A DNA stretch of 64,000 nt from assembly GCA_002150815.3 (NCBI GenBank), contig NDFF03000394.1:62001-126000 (forward strand), in the 5' to 3' direction. The notes beneath the pieces are model-generated. The model was not told the origin of the DNA and made no database searches. It saw nothing but the letters and a program-made list of their open reading frames with translations. The position numbers were made by a program, and so were the translations under genes. The DNA is from Grammothele lineata. Taxonomy: Eukaryota; Basidiomycota; Agaricomycetes; Polyporales; Polyporaceae. Within the stretch, counting starts at the first letter, position 1; each line of letters opens with the position of its first letter. Positions 33,601-46,683 of the stretch are shown one piece after another.

Positions 33601-36600
33601 ACATAGGCTCAACTTTGTAGGTACCTCGTATACTCCTGGAACGCATGTATGCTAAGTTCCCATACCACTGTGCGCACTTTGAGTGAAAATGTAGTGCACC
33701 CCAACCGCCCACATCTCACGGTCAACGTCTTCATCTCTCTGGGGTGAACGTTAGCGGTGGCAGAGTGATGAGTTTTGTATATGCTGACCCCAGAGTCCAT
33801 GCCGACGCATTCGGGACTCCGTTTATTGCGCGGCGACCTTGGCTTACCGATACCTACTAATGCATTGTAAAACGTAAAAGCCTCTGAGACCTCCGCGGCC
33901 GGGTAAAATATTCAGATCAGGTTCCGCGAGCAAAGGGAGTTTCCCCCTCGGAAGTCCGGGATGATAGGGATCCCGTGCACCTTCGCAGCTGCCTCAGCCG
34001 GTCGCCAGGCTGGCGGTCCGGTGTTGGCTTGTCCGTGTGGAGAACAGAGCTCTTCGCCAAGATATCGAGCATCCGAGGACAATACCACTTCGATGGCCTA
34101 TCCGCAAGTCGTCCTCGTCGAGGCTTCGACAAGATGGAGCGCCTGCCCATGGGAGACGTGCAGGGCTGGCGCCAGCCGTAATAGAACTCGTTCCTGAGGT
34201 GAAGAGCTGGCGAAATGGGGCACGGGACAACGAGGCGCAATTTTTCCTTGAGACCGAGACTAGTAGACATCAGCGCAGCCCGGGCCAGCCCACAGGGTCC
34301 AGCGAGCCAGCTCACCACTCCATTCCCTTGCCCCACCGAAAGAAGACGGAGGACGCCCTAATTTCCGGGTCCGTTGAGTGCTTCCGAGCCCCGGCGGTCG
34401 AGACGACGACGACGACGGATCTGCTGGGGGGTGGTGCGTCACGGCGTCCCGCGGAATTTGCATCAGCGCTCTCATTTCGAGTCGCAGCAAGGATGACCGC
34501 GGGTGAGCGAACATGCTCAACTCGACTGCGCGGGCGGAGGGTGGCCGTTAGCAGAGTTTGGACTTGTACCTGTCATTGATCCCGCCTTCACTCCTTTCCC
34601 GCGAGACCTGCCACTTTAGGCAAGCACGTAAAGGGTCTCCTCCGACACATTCTTTCTCTGAGAAGGACGCGCAGCACCCACTCAGGGAGCGCAAAGGCAG
34701 CCAATTTCTTGCGTATCCCAGATAAGCGAACTCGGGGAGCGGACGAAGGTGAGAGTCCGATGCTGTGAGCTGAGACGGCTCACAGCGTCGACGTCAGAGG
34801 CGCTCGACGCGGCGGCTGCGGCCTGCCGCAAACGCACGCGACCGCTTGCACGGTTTCTTCCGTGATTCGAACATTGACATTCGATTGGCGACGCCAGCCG
34901 AAAACGCAGATTGCGGGACCCTGTGTCGCAAACGTGGCCGGCACAAGGGCACAAGTTGGCTCGAAGCTCGAAGCCCGAGGCTGGGATGTTTGCAGGGTCG
35001 ACCCCAAGTTGACCCCCAAGGTCAGCGACGGCTCTCACCCTGACCCAGTGGATGTGCTCAGCGCTCGCTACCCGCGGTGAGAAAGCGGTCCTCGATGTAA
35101 CTTTAGATGCAATGCTAACGATACTCAGCACAAGGCCCAGGGCCCGCCGCCCCTCCGGCCAATGACGAAAACACAGCGGTGACGCGTGCTGATACACGTT
35201 GATGACCACCGCCCCTCGCTTGCAGCGTCTGTCCCGCGAAGCTTCCCCGTGCACATCCCGAGCGGCGGCGAGCGAGCGACGCGCGCCACGCGGCGGTCTG
35301 TCCGCGCGATCTCTCCGCGCGAGATACGCGCGCCCCCCCGACGGCCCCGCGCGCCGCCTCCGGGCACTCAGCCCGCCTGCCGACGCGTGCGCGGAGCGGC
35401 GGGCGCGCTATGTCCGTCCTCTTGATGACCGTCTCTGCCGCCGCCTCCGCCCGCTCAGGGGGCCTCCGACTCCGCCTCCCGCGTTGACGAGGCATCGTCG
35501 ATGCTGATCCGCTACGAGCTCTGCGTTCGATACACGCTCCCCGAGCTGGCGAGGCTACCGTCGCGCCTGGATCGGGGGCCCAAGCGGCGATGATCATCGT
35601 CATCGTCGTCGACGGCTGTAGCGCGATTGCTCATGAGCGGCCGATCCTCGCGACTCGCACGTGGATCACCTTCGTCGCCGACCCGGTCGGGGTATCCCCC
35701 GCCACGGCGGCGGCGGCTCGGCAACACTGCCCGACGGTGGGGTGTCGGTCGACAACAGTATACAAACATGTCATGGACCTGTGCAGACGACGCTCGGGGT
35801 CAGTAGAGGTGCTCCGCTCACTCGTGCTTCCGAGGAGACGCTACAGACCTAGTGTATGCACTATGCGCGCATAGAAGGGCCCGAAGTCCAGGGCGTCGCG
35901 CCAGGGCCGTGGCAGTGGAGGTGCGGCTGCGGTCTTCGTCCGCACTTGGTCTGATGCCCTTGCATTGACTTCCCGAGGGAAACCGGTGTCTTTGTGGAGA
36001 CGCCTAGCAGGGGTTGAGTGAGTTTCGGCCGATGAGGGAGACAGAGACACTCGACAGCTCGACAGGCTGTGGTCATGTCGCTGTTAGGTTGTGCTCTAAG
36101 TGCACCCTTCTCGTCAACGGATGTGATGTAAAGTGAGTTACCGGCACGTACTGTCAGTGAGTTGCGTGCATGAATTTACGACGTGTTGACGTCTGGCTTC
36201 ACCCTCCATCTCGTTGGATGCGTATGGAGATGTATCCCCATCCTGCACCCCGTTAACCAAAGGGAGCTGTCGGCTACTTGGCCATGCCCCATGGCACGAG
36301 GGTTCCCGATGTGTCGATTCGCAGACTGGATGAAGCAAGTTCGAAGGAGCAGCTGCCGTAGGCATTCCTCACAGACTTTCTGTCGCTCACACGCACGTTC
36401 TCCTTCACACCCGCAATTACTCGTGCGAACGCCAAAACGCCTTCGGCGGCGCGGTGCCCGCGCGGATAGAAATCGGCTTTTTACAGCACGATGCCTCCGA
36501 GCGCGCAGAAGAACACCAAGAGACAATTGACCCCTGGAAGGGTCCTGCCCGGCAGCCGCCGAGCGCGGTCACCCGCGAACCCCATCGACGTAAACGCGTC

Positions 36601-39175
36601 GAAGGGAGGCTGCCACAGCGCACAGCGCGCCCTGTGTGCTTATCATAAAAACGTCGGCAGCGTCGGCGCGCGTGGGCGCGTGGCCAGGGTGTGTATGCAG
36701 CTCGCTGCTTCTCTGGGCCCTGCGCGCTCGCCCCACGCATCGCAGCGAACCTTCGCGCATGGCGAACGTGGTGCTCGGTTGAGGGAATGGACTCAGCGGC
36801 GCGTTCCTCCAGCGTTCCTCCCCCTCGGGCCCAGCCGGCCGTACGGTGGCGGCGGGGCAAGTTTGCCCTCGGCCGGGCGGGGAAGCACGCGCGGGCTGTT
36901 GCGGGCAGCAGCGACTTGGAGGGCCCGCCGCCGCAACCGCTCCGGACGTTCCACGAGCCCGCTTCTGATGCATCAGGCAAGGCCGTCTCCCCCGCGGGCG
37001 TATTTGTATATCGTGCGCATTGGGTTCGAAGCCCTGGGATTTACGTGAGCCGTCGCACGCCCTCGCACCTGTGGCCCGGCTGCGGGAGGGGGTCAACTGA
37101 GCCCAGAGGAAGCGTGTGTGTGCGTGCGCGGGCGTGACACTGACACACCGACGCGCGCGCACGCCTGGCCGTGGGGCAGGCGTGGCGTGGCCCATGACGG
37201 ACGGTGTCGTAATAGCCGTCGCCCCGGGCTTCTTCTGTGTGCGCGCGCGCGAACCACCGCGCGCCGGGCTAAAAGACCGGTGTTTTGACGTCTTTGGTCT
37301 CCATTGGGAGATCTCCAGTCCAGCGAGAAGAAGCGTCAGGGAGGGCGGAGGGGTGATGCGGCTGCGCGTTGCGTGTCCGTGCTGTCTGGTCTCTATCTCC
37401 GCACACCCGGTCCTCGGGCGCTGCGGGCCTCCGAGGTGGTGTCGAGGCCTCTCCAAGGTCGATCGCGAGCGGTGCAGGAGCTCGCGAAGCCGTTGTGCGC
37501 GCTTGGAAGATGGAAGGGCTTTGTGGCGCAAGGCGGGCACGAGGTGATGGACCCGCTGCAATGTCTAAAATTCGGATGGCGCTCGCCGTGGGACGAGGGA
37601 GGAGGGAGAGGGAGGAGGTCGGAAGGGATATGCCGAGGAGCGGGCGAGGTGGGAGAAAAAAGGTGCTATCTGTTGCCGTAGTGCCGGATAAGACAGGACG
37701 TTCACGGTGCAGACTAGTGGTGATGACCCTGCACGGTATGAGGTACGTGGAGTGCCCGGGAGGAGCAGTGGTTGTTCTAGTCAAGTGTGCGGCGCGGAAG
37801 GATCAGAACGGGGAGCGTTCTTTGGCTCGTGGGTTACAAGGATAGAATACACAAAGCACAAGCTTTGGACAGGGGGACACGAGGCCTGGGAGAGAGGCAC
37901 GCGGCGGGGGCTATGGACCTACAGGCTCGGCTGAGGAAGAGAGTAGAGTGGGTGGAGGGGCGAAATCGATAAGTCAACATAATGAAATCAGACGTGAACA
38001 CGACGCATGTGGCGCGGGGACGCCATTGCCAGGAATGATGGGTTTCGGCACGTGAGAAGGGCGGTGGAGATAATCGTCTTTCCCTTTGGCTGGGGGCCAG
38101 GTGACGGAGAGGCCGGACGTTGAGAAGCAGCCCCGCCGGGATCTATGGCACATTCCGAGAGAGAGGCTTCTGGAGTACGTTATGCATTTAGCTATCAAAG
38201 GTAATTGGCCCATGGGCAAGGCGGTCCTCGCTCAGAGCCGCGCACTGGTGTGCTGATGCGGAGCCGTGAAGAGCACAGAGGGCGGGGCGGTCTGCGACGG
38301 TGAGGACGTGTCTGTTTTTTTTCCATCTTTCACGGGCCCGGGGCGGGGACGGTCGGTCGTGCCGGCGGGGCACGCTAGTCGCGGGGCGTGGCGGGGAGGA
38401 GGCCGGCCAAGGCGAGCGAGACCAGCGGGACTCGGGGCGAAGACGTACTTGGGCGACTACTGGGCGACTACGGACGATCGACTGGGTGTGTCTGACGATG
38501 ACAGCGTGACCAGGATCACAGCGTGGCGCGCGCGCCATCAATCGTGCGCCTCTAACCCTAAATTAGGCTTCCTCCTCCTCCCAACCGATTTTCCGGCCAG
38601 AGCCGCCCCCGCGCTCCGACCCGCCCAGCGGCGGCGGCCAGACGGCCAGGCAGCCCCAGCCACCTCTCGCACAACCTGCGCCTCCGCCTGCGGCGTCCGC
38701 GCCCCCGAGCCCGTCGTCGGCGTAGATCAGCGCCAGATCAGACCCTGCAAGACCGCCCGCTTGTTCCGCCCTTGCCCGTTAAACAACCTTCAGCTCCGTT
38801 TGAGCCCCTCGTTTGTGGCCCCTGGTCTTTGCACGCCCGGCGGCACGGGCAAAGCGCAGAGAAGCCAGTCCGAGTGTTCATCGTCGGACGAAGGTAGACG
38901 AAGGCGCGTTGGCGTGCGACCCTTGGCGAAGCCCGACCCTCGAAAGAAGCCCGGGAAAGGCGAGAGAAAAATACTCGAGAAAAAGAGCGAAATAATGGGT
39001 TAGCCGAAGGATTCTTCCGTGACACGCGACTGCAAGACGACGGCCGTGGCGAGATCTGGATCTTGGGTTCCAAGCCCAATATGACATGATCCGCAACAAC
39101 AATCAAGAGAGCATCCCTTTCTCGACGTGCTCCCATTTGGCTCCCATGCACCACCTCCCGTTTCGTTTTTAAACC
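30604..39175. other. Gene-poor region of about 8.6 kb
   Basis: I find no supported gene. The open frames on both strands are short, Arg/Pro/Ser/Ala-rich and show no domain, no transposase, reverse transcriptase or integrase motif, and no tRNA. Composition varies, with a very CpG-rich part near 35140-35480 and a G-rich part near 37310-37680. The last few hundred bases before 39176 should hold the promoter of the transcription factor gene. The rest may be old, decayed repeat DNA, but this cannot be shown without a repeat search. Confidence 0.5.
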
Positions 39176-42100
39176 ATGGACGTCCCCCACCATGTCTCCC
39201 GTCCATACCCAGTCCCTTCTCCCCAGCCATCATACCCCGCCATGGCCGACAGTCTCCACTAGTGAGTCACCACCTCCCCGACGTCGACCCGCGTCTCACG
39301 TCCCTTAGCCCCTACAGCGCGGCGACCCCCACACACCACTACGTCCCCAACGCGTACTATGCGTCCCAAATGCACGCGGGTACCGCCCACATGCACGTCG
39401 TCGCTCCTACCGCGATGCGCCAAGATCCTGCAGCTCAGCGCAAGCGGCCAAAGTACACGCGTAGCAAGACGGGCTGTCTGACTTGTCGTGGCAAGAAGAT
39501 CAAGGTTCGTGTGCGCTGGCGCCCGTCTGGCACGAGTCCCCTCCTAACGCGTCTTTAGTGCGACGAGACCAAGCCCACTTGTGTTCGCTGCAGCCACGGT
39601 CAGCGAGAGGTGCGTTTTTCTCTTTCCGACACGCTACACGAGCGCGTCGTCTGATGTCGCGACGCGTCGCAGTGTACGTGGCCAGAGGGCGTCCCCACCC
39701 GCAAAAAGCCTGCGCCCCGCAGGTCGCCTCCTTCACCCGTAGACAGCGCGGATACGCGCCCCTCTACGGCCGGATCGTCGGATGCGGCCTCTCCTCCCAC
39801 CCGCGGTCCTACCCCTCCCAACCGGAGGGAGCCCGTAGAGATGGGCATTCCCCCTATGGTCTCCCGTCGTCACAGGTTCATCCTCTCTCCGCTTCATTTC
39901 GGGTTCAATTAGTGACAGCTTCCCTTTTCCAGTGACCCTAATGTTAACCTTCCCGTCATCGTTTCCGATAATCGCCGCCCTGCGTACGTTCTTCTGCGCG
40001 TCTCCCTTGCGCGTTCCGTACTCACTTCATGCTGCAGTGTGGCGCCCATTTCAACTTCATCTCAAGGATACCCTATGCACTCGAATAATACCCACCTCCC
40101 TGCTATCCCCGAAATCTCTGCACATTATACCAGCCAGCCTCAGTACATGTCCAGTTACCCTCATCACGCTTCTCATCACTACTCGCACTCGCAATCTGCT
40201 CTCCCTCGCATCAACCCGCACCCTGACGTCCACCATGCCCACCACTCCCGTGGAACGGGAAGCGCATCTCCTGACTCGCAGTGGCCCTCGCCTCAGATCA
40301 TGACCCCGGTCGATCCTATCGAGCCCTACGTAAGTAACACCTCCTACCCTTACGATTACCCTCCTAATCTCCGCCATCCCTCCCTTCAGTTCCCGTCGCC
40401 TCAGGAGAGAAACCTGGTGGGGTCTTCTTCGCACGCTACGCACCACGTTAGATATCAATGAACGAGTGTTTTGTTTTTTTGCTTTCTAAAGATTCGTCAT
40501 TACTGCGACAATGCGCTTAGCATTATCATGGCCTGGCCGTCTGAGAACCCGGTACTCGCCGCTAACTTCCAATTCCTGTTCGATGGCGTGCGAGGCGCGG
40601 ACTCCGCCGTGGAATCGCTACGGTCGGCCCTGCTCGGCGTGGCCGCGGTGCACCAGTCGTTTCTGCTCTCGCGCAGCGGGGTCTCCCAGCAGGCCGCCGA
40701 CGAGGCGATGCGGGTCGCGGATTCCTTCCGCGCAAAGTCAAGGCACCTCCTTGCTTCCTCCTGCGCGACGAGAGAAGGATGCAACAATGACGCCGCTTTG
40801 GCCTCGGCGGTCGCGATCGCGCTCATCGACGTGAGTGGCTTAGTCCGCTTCATGCTCGCGCAGAAGAATGTTGAGTGAACGTGAACGTGTGCCCCGTGTT
40901 ATAGATCTTCTCTGGAGGCCGCAATTGGGCGAAGAGCCTCGATTTCGCTAAGAACTTGGTGAGGTCGCGTGGTGGCCCCGGCCTGCTCCTCGCACGCAGC
41001 AAAGGCTTCAAGGCCAACGCCGTTACCGGCGTGTCTCGGGCGCGGCTCCTCCTGGAGATCGTCGCTGTGTACGAGCTGTTCGGTGACTAGCTGTTTACGT
41101 GTAGCATGCGCTGCCTAGGCTGATTTGTCTGGTCTTGTCCTCAGGGTGCTTCGCTAGTGGGAAGGCGCCCACGCTGCTCAACATTGACTGCTGGTGGTAC
41201 GTCTTACGCTTCCATGCTCACTCTCCTCGCGCTACGCCTCCGCCCCAGCTCGTTCCTCACGACTTCTGACGCCACGGCGCCGGGCATGCAGGCTGACGAA
41301 GACAAACATGCACGACACGGTGTCGTACATCGACAAGGTGTTCGGCATGTCGAGGGAGTTCATTTTGGTTCTTGCTCAGGTACGTCCGAACCGCACCCGC
41401 TCACGCGCTCGTCGAGGCAAAAAATTGTTCACGCATCGTGCTTGCTGTCCGGTTGACAGGTCTCGACGTTAGTCGCGCGCGTGCTCCACCCCGAGACGAC
41501 GAAGATAGCAGAGGTTGACCTAGACCTTGAGCCTAGCAAGGTCGACGACGACGTTGCGATCAAGCGTGACGCAGAGAAACTTTACAAGACGCTCGCAAGC
41601 TGGCAGGATGCAGCGGGCTTGCACGAGCGCGTTCAGGCTGGTAATTACATCTACAGACACGCTGCGCAGGTGCGTTTTTTTTTCTTCGACCCCTCCCTCC
41701 CGTCTTCCTTCTGCTACAGGCTCCGCATTCGCGCTTCGTGAAACGGAGCAGCGGTGGTGTGTATGGCGCGTATGTCGGATTCTGACTGATGACCGCCCGT
41801 GGGCGGGGCGCGCGGCGGACGATAGATCATCCTTTTGCGCGACGTGCTCAAGACGCCTCCGACGGACGCGCTCGTCCAAGAGCACGCAGACAACATTCTA
41901 TCCCTCTGCCAGACATGCGGCACGAACAAGATGGGCGTCGAGTGAGTGCCTTCCCTTCCTGGCCTGCTCGCCCCGATCAGTCTCCGCCACCGCCGCGCCC
42001 GAGTACGTCGGCGGTGGCGGCGGCGGAGCGGAGGCGCTCTGCAGCGTACTCTGTTGCCTTTTTCTCAGTGTGCGCCGGCTAACCCCCGCACCCGCGGTTC

Positions 42101-42651
42101 CGCTCCCGTTAGTCTCACCTGGCCCGTCATCATCGCGGGCTCGCAGATGTTCGGCGCGGACCGCACGCGCGTGCTGTCCATCTTCGAGCTGTTCAGGTGC
42201 GCGTCCCCGTGTCCGCCTTATCATTGAAGGGATCCTGACTGTTGGCCCGCCCCTGGCGCCCCGTCTCGCCCCGGCCCGACGTGCCTCGGGTTTTCTTCAC
42301 ACAGACTACAATGTGAGCGCCCGATTTGTTTTGCGTTTGCTGGAGTAGCTGTGGCTCCCGAGGCTCGGGACTGCGTTGCTCATATCGTGCCCCGCGGAGG
42401 GCAAGTGGGAAAATGAGGGTGCTCACACGTTCGTCTGGGTTGGCTTCGCAGGCTGCTACGAAATCGAGACGTCCGAGTTCATCGTCCGGCAGGTGAGGAT
42501 TTTGCGTGTGGGGCGCGACGTGGGCCGCTGACGTACCGTTGACGTGAATCCGACGCCCTTGCAGGTGTGGCAACGGCTCGACGAGAACCATCCCAAGGCC
42601 GACTGGCGCGCAGTGATGGCCGACAACGACCTCGATGTGCTCATTCTCTAG
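39176..42651 (+). CDS. Zn2Cys6 fungal transcription factor
   Basis: The start ATG at 39176 ([19 protein letters not shown]) is in frame with a later Met at 39242. The first intron begins at the GTGAGT after SLHY. The binuclear zinc cluster is split by two introns: [15 protein letters not shown], then [17 protein letters not shown], then CTWPEG. All six Cys fit CxxCx6Cx5-6CxxCx6-8C. A disordered Pro/Ser/His-rich linker follows. The C-terminal half has the helical fungal-specific regulatory region: [53 protein letters not shown], and [16 protein letters not shown]. The end is [17 protein letters not shown] and [19 protein letters not shown], with stop TAG 42649-42651. It should bind CGG-type sites in the nucleus. 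The regulated pathway is unknown and the gene-poor surroundings give no hint. Ten or more introns are needed. Confidence 0.88.
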
Positions 42652-43489
42652 TGCTATTCTCGCTCTTCCTTCGGCTCTGTTCTGCGCTTCTCGCTTTTCC
42701 ATGTCTACCGTCTCCCCGTTTTTCGCTTACTACATTAGAAATGTCGTGCGTATAGATCGTGGCTTGTATGTTAGTTCGGTTATCGGTACGCCTGTGTACG
42801 AAGTGTATGATTCGCGCTAGATTGGATACTACTCTACCCCCGCAGCGTTTTCTTTAGACGTTTTCCATATGCATCGCACGTGCCGCCCTCCCAGGTCCCA
42901 GGCCCCAGGACCCATCGTGCTTTCCCGCGGACGGCTTTTCCTACTGCGGGGGATAGCATGTACGTATGGAACGGCGGTGGTACCCCCCGGCCCACGCGGC
43001 CGCAACGAGGTGTGTGATTTATTCTGCGAGAATAACCCTGTGCTGGCGCGCGGTTGGCGCGCGGCCTTGACCTCAGGGATGCAGCAGCTCTCTGATACAT
43101 GCATTTGACATTCGTGCGTGCCGCGCAGTCGCCATATTTCTAATTTCCTCACAGCGTGCCCGTTCGTCGCCTCCACATGTTCTTCACGCAGTGTATTCGT
43201 AGGCCCCAAGTTGCCGCGCGCTCGCGGGGCGAAGTGGCGAGGGACCGAATTACCCCAGTGTGGCCGATTCTCCGACCTCCCCATTTGCTTGAGACCGGTC
43301 AGTCACGCCGCCGCCGGACTCTCCTCGGCCGTCGACACTCGAGAGGTTTGTATTCCCACAGCGACCCGACCCTGTTGCTTCTCGCGTCGATTGCGGAGGC
43401 CAGTTTTCGGGGGTGGCGCGCAAGGTCGTACAAGCTCTAGGTTTTTGAGCTCTCGCACGCCTCACCTCGCGATCGGCCCGCTGCGCGGG

Positions 43490-43509
43490 CGACGGCCGTA
43501 AGGCCGTCG
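43490..43509. repeat. Perfect 8-bp hairpin with GTAA loop
   Basis: CGACGGCC is followed by GTAA and then GGCCGTCG, an exact inverted repeat with a GNRA-type four-base loop. It lies in gene-poor DNA and has no assigned role. In GC-rich DNA it may be chance. Confidence 0.6.
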
Positions 43510-46500
43510 ATGACCTATGGGCTATCTGGACTCCTGGTTGCCATGTTGGGTATTCAGTGCCAAATCATCTGCGCATCGCGCCAACGGCCCTCGGTGGGTG
43601 TGATCACAAATAGGCTTATAGCCCCAGTCGCGACTCCTCGACTCATACCACGGGCCTCTCTCGTGATCAGCGAGGCGCCCGTGCCGCGGGCACTCCGGGG
43701 CGAGCGGGGCTCGCGGGGCGGCGGGGCCGACTCTTCCAATAACACTAGCGCGACATGTCAACTTCGATCTTTGGACATGCGTTCTGTGTTTTCTGATTGC
43801 GCGCCAGCGCGCGCGGCCACTTTTACAATAAACTTTAGGTGCGGGTTCTCGATAATGCGCGCGTGCTCGTCCGCCGCTTCTCGCGAGCCTCCGGTGCGGA
43901 AGCCCGGGCACATGGCCCGACGTCGACGTCCCTAGACGGACGACCGCACCCATTGGGCGCACACAAGCACTTGGGCTGACGCTACGAACACAACAAATTA
44001 ACGGCGATGGCTGATTGTGCAGGGCCGCTCCCCGTCTGATGGTAAATGGACTGACAGCTGCTGACAGACTGCCGCTGCTGCCACCGAGGCCACTGGTAAC
44101 CCCTTCGGGTTCTGACCTGCAGCGCGTCTTCAGAAAACTACCTGCAGATGGTCCGATGGCGGCGCGACTGCCTTGGGAAGTCGCACGGGCGTGAGTTTCA
44201 TACCTGCTCTCATACGCGGCATTCTCGTCTGCTTCGGGGCCGCGGAACTCTAACAGAACCCAGTCTTAATGCACAAGTCGTCATACTGTTCGAACTGACG
44301 CTCGCTCACGGCAGCCAAACCTCCGCGAGAGCTACTCACAACCTTCCTAGTCAGCTCGTTGGCTAACAAATGGAGCAATCGCCGCGTTTGGGCTCCACGC
44401 GTGCGCGGAGAGTGTACTCCCACCATCCGCAGCGATTTAGTCTCTAGAAGCTCGACGTGCACGGTGCCTGCCGTCGCGCGCCCTTTTCTGTCCCCATGAC
44501 TGGCGGACAAGGACACTCGCGGGGTGCGTCGCTCTCCCAAATCAAGACGGATGGTAGAGTGTGTGGCATAGCGCGGGGGCTAGAAGGGCTTCCTAAGCTC
44601 CAGTTCGCGCGCGGAGAAGACCACTGTACGACAGATGGCTCGCACTCCGCCCGCCGGTCTGAGGCTTCGTCTTGTACTCTGTTTGGTTTCGCCAGAACCC
44701 CAGTCGGCACCTGTTATCCGATGCGGGGTCGCGAGGCACCGAGAGTGCACGGACCACGGATTCGGAATGAGACAAGCGGCGGCACGGGCTCAATAAAGCG
44801 AGGTTCCCGAAGCAGCGATAGCATCGTGGACCCGTGCTTCGAGGCTTCCGGCATGGGCTGGACTGAACCGCGGCGTCACGGGCAATATAATCGTATATTA
44901 TGGTGGGTTAAGCCGCGGGGTCGCGGACGTACGACTGCCAGATATACGCTGATAGAACATGGACGTGCCCGCGGCGCATTCGGGAGCCCCTGTCGACGGC
45001 GGGCGCACCTCGGGATCGCGGATCTGCCTGGAATCGCGGGAGAGCTCGGGGCCACGCCAGGCATAGACTTGCTGGGCTCGATTCGCCTCGCCCCGTTCCT
45101 TCATGATCTGCCTCGCCAAAGGGTAGAAGATCGCCGCCTTAGTCGCCGGTGCTGACGTCGGGTGAGGCGCGCTTGTTGCACGTACATATCGAGGCGAATG
45201 CTTTTCATCAAGTAAGGTTCACTTGATAAGCGGGCTTTCCAAGCCAGCGGCGACACGTTCAATCTGACGTCGACGGAGAAGTGCCTGCGTATAACCCTGT
45301 GAGACGGACATATTGCGTCAGTGAACACCTGACTATCCGCGAGGCACCAGGGATATGCCGAACGCGCCCGGAACGTCGAAAACCCTGTCGGCGGAGTTCG
45401 ATGGGCACACAGCAACGAAGCACATTCCACAACTTGGTGTAAATAGAAGTCCATTGCGGGCGCAAGACATGTAAAGGGCGTGGTGGACTGGGAAAGGATG
45501 TCTTAGCTTTCACGTAAGATGACGGGATGCGAAGGAAAACTTCTACCGACCCCACGCAATGGGTGTGATCAGCCGTCCAAACGCCCTGGTAAGTGCCGCG
45601 GGATGTTGAGGACGTACTTATGACAGGGGAGAGCCTAGGGCGCGGAGAGTTTCCTCATGCTCTGAATGGGCTCGCAAGCATGTTTCGAGCTGTGGGGATG
45701 GGAGCCAATCGTAGGGCGGCTTGACACGTAAAAGAATCAAATTCAGTTAGACTACAGTTGGGTTAGAGACAATGAGGTACGCACGAGTCTGATATCTCAG
45801 CACGCAGATGGGATCCTTTCAGCTTTTCGGGAGAGGGTCAGGACCGAATGGGCAAACACGGGTTCGAAGTTAATGTCTACATGCTAGATGGAATTTCATG
45901 AGTACGGATATCGCCGTTGTGCAACACCGATTTATCGTGGTCATAAGCATGTACCGTGTATCAAACATCTTGTCGTCCATAGTTGGCGGGTAGCAGAGCG
46001 TGGTTCCTACAATTCCCGGGTTCACACTGCTACGACAATCCCTACGACAGAGCGTTAGTACCGCTCAACGAATGTTGCAAGCCACCATCGAGATGTTCGT
46101 ACTGCGTGACTGCGACCGGCGAGAAAACCTCCGGAGTGAGCTAGCGTTGAGAATATCTGATCGCAGTGTGTGGGACGCAAACATGGGGCAATGGACAGAC
46201 ACGGTCGAACAGCGCACCTGAATTGAGGACCACTGCCGCGACTGCGCGCGCTGCGCCCATGACGACATCTTCAGCATACAACGAGTTTGTAAAGTTCATT
46301 CTGCAGGCCTGCGCCCACGATTCCTCTGTAAGAGGAAAGTAACATGAGCTGATATGTTTTATACCTAGCCCAGAATGGCTACGAATACATATTCAAGACA
46401 ACGGTCGCGATGGCGAGACTGCGGAACGCGACATATCGCAGTGCATGAGAACTCTTCACTGTTCTTCCTTGTTCTCACTCGCCGCAAAGTATGACCGGAG

Positions 46501-46661
46501 TGGTCTACCGATCACGAATGTTCGTGCTTGCAATGGAGGCCGTTGTGAACGAAGAGGGTCGGACTCGTAACGTTACGAGATGCTACGTTTCCGGGCCAGG
46601 GGACGTGCTGACTATGAACAACTCGTTTGTGTTGTTGAGTGTTGAAACGTTGAACAAAAGT

Positions 46662-46683
46662 CCAGAGGTGTACACACCTCTGG
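46662..46683. repeat. 10-bp inverted repeat with 2-bp spacer
   Basis: CCAGAGGTGT, then AC, then ACACCTCTGG form an exact inverted repeat. It could be a dimer-binding palindrome or a remnant of a small element. Nothing nearby assigns a role. Confidence 0.6.

Noticed and set aside
37015..37050. GGGTTCGAAGCCC resembling a tRNA T arm
   Set aside because: Only three base pairs form and no further tRNA arms are present upstream.
38550..38566. Telomere-like TAACCCTAAA word
   Set aside because: It occurs once, is not repeated in tandem, and is surrounded by ordinary sequence.
38266..39003. 245-codon plus-strand open frame before the Zn2Cys6 gene
   Set aside because: No domain, a mixed composition, and its position just upstream of the regulator suggest promoter DNA.
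44457..45155. 232-codon plus-strand open frame
   Set aside because: The translation looks random, rich in Arg and Gly, with no recognisable feature and no splice partner.
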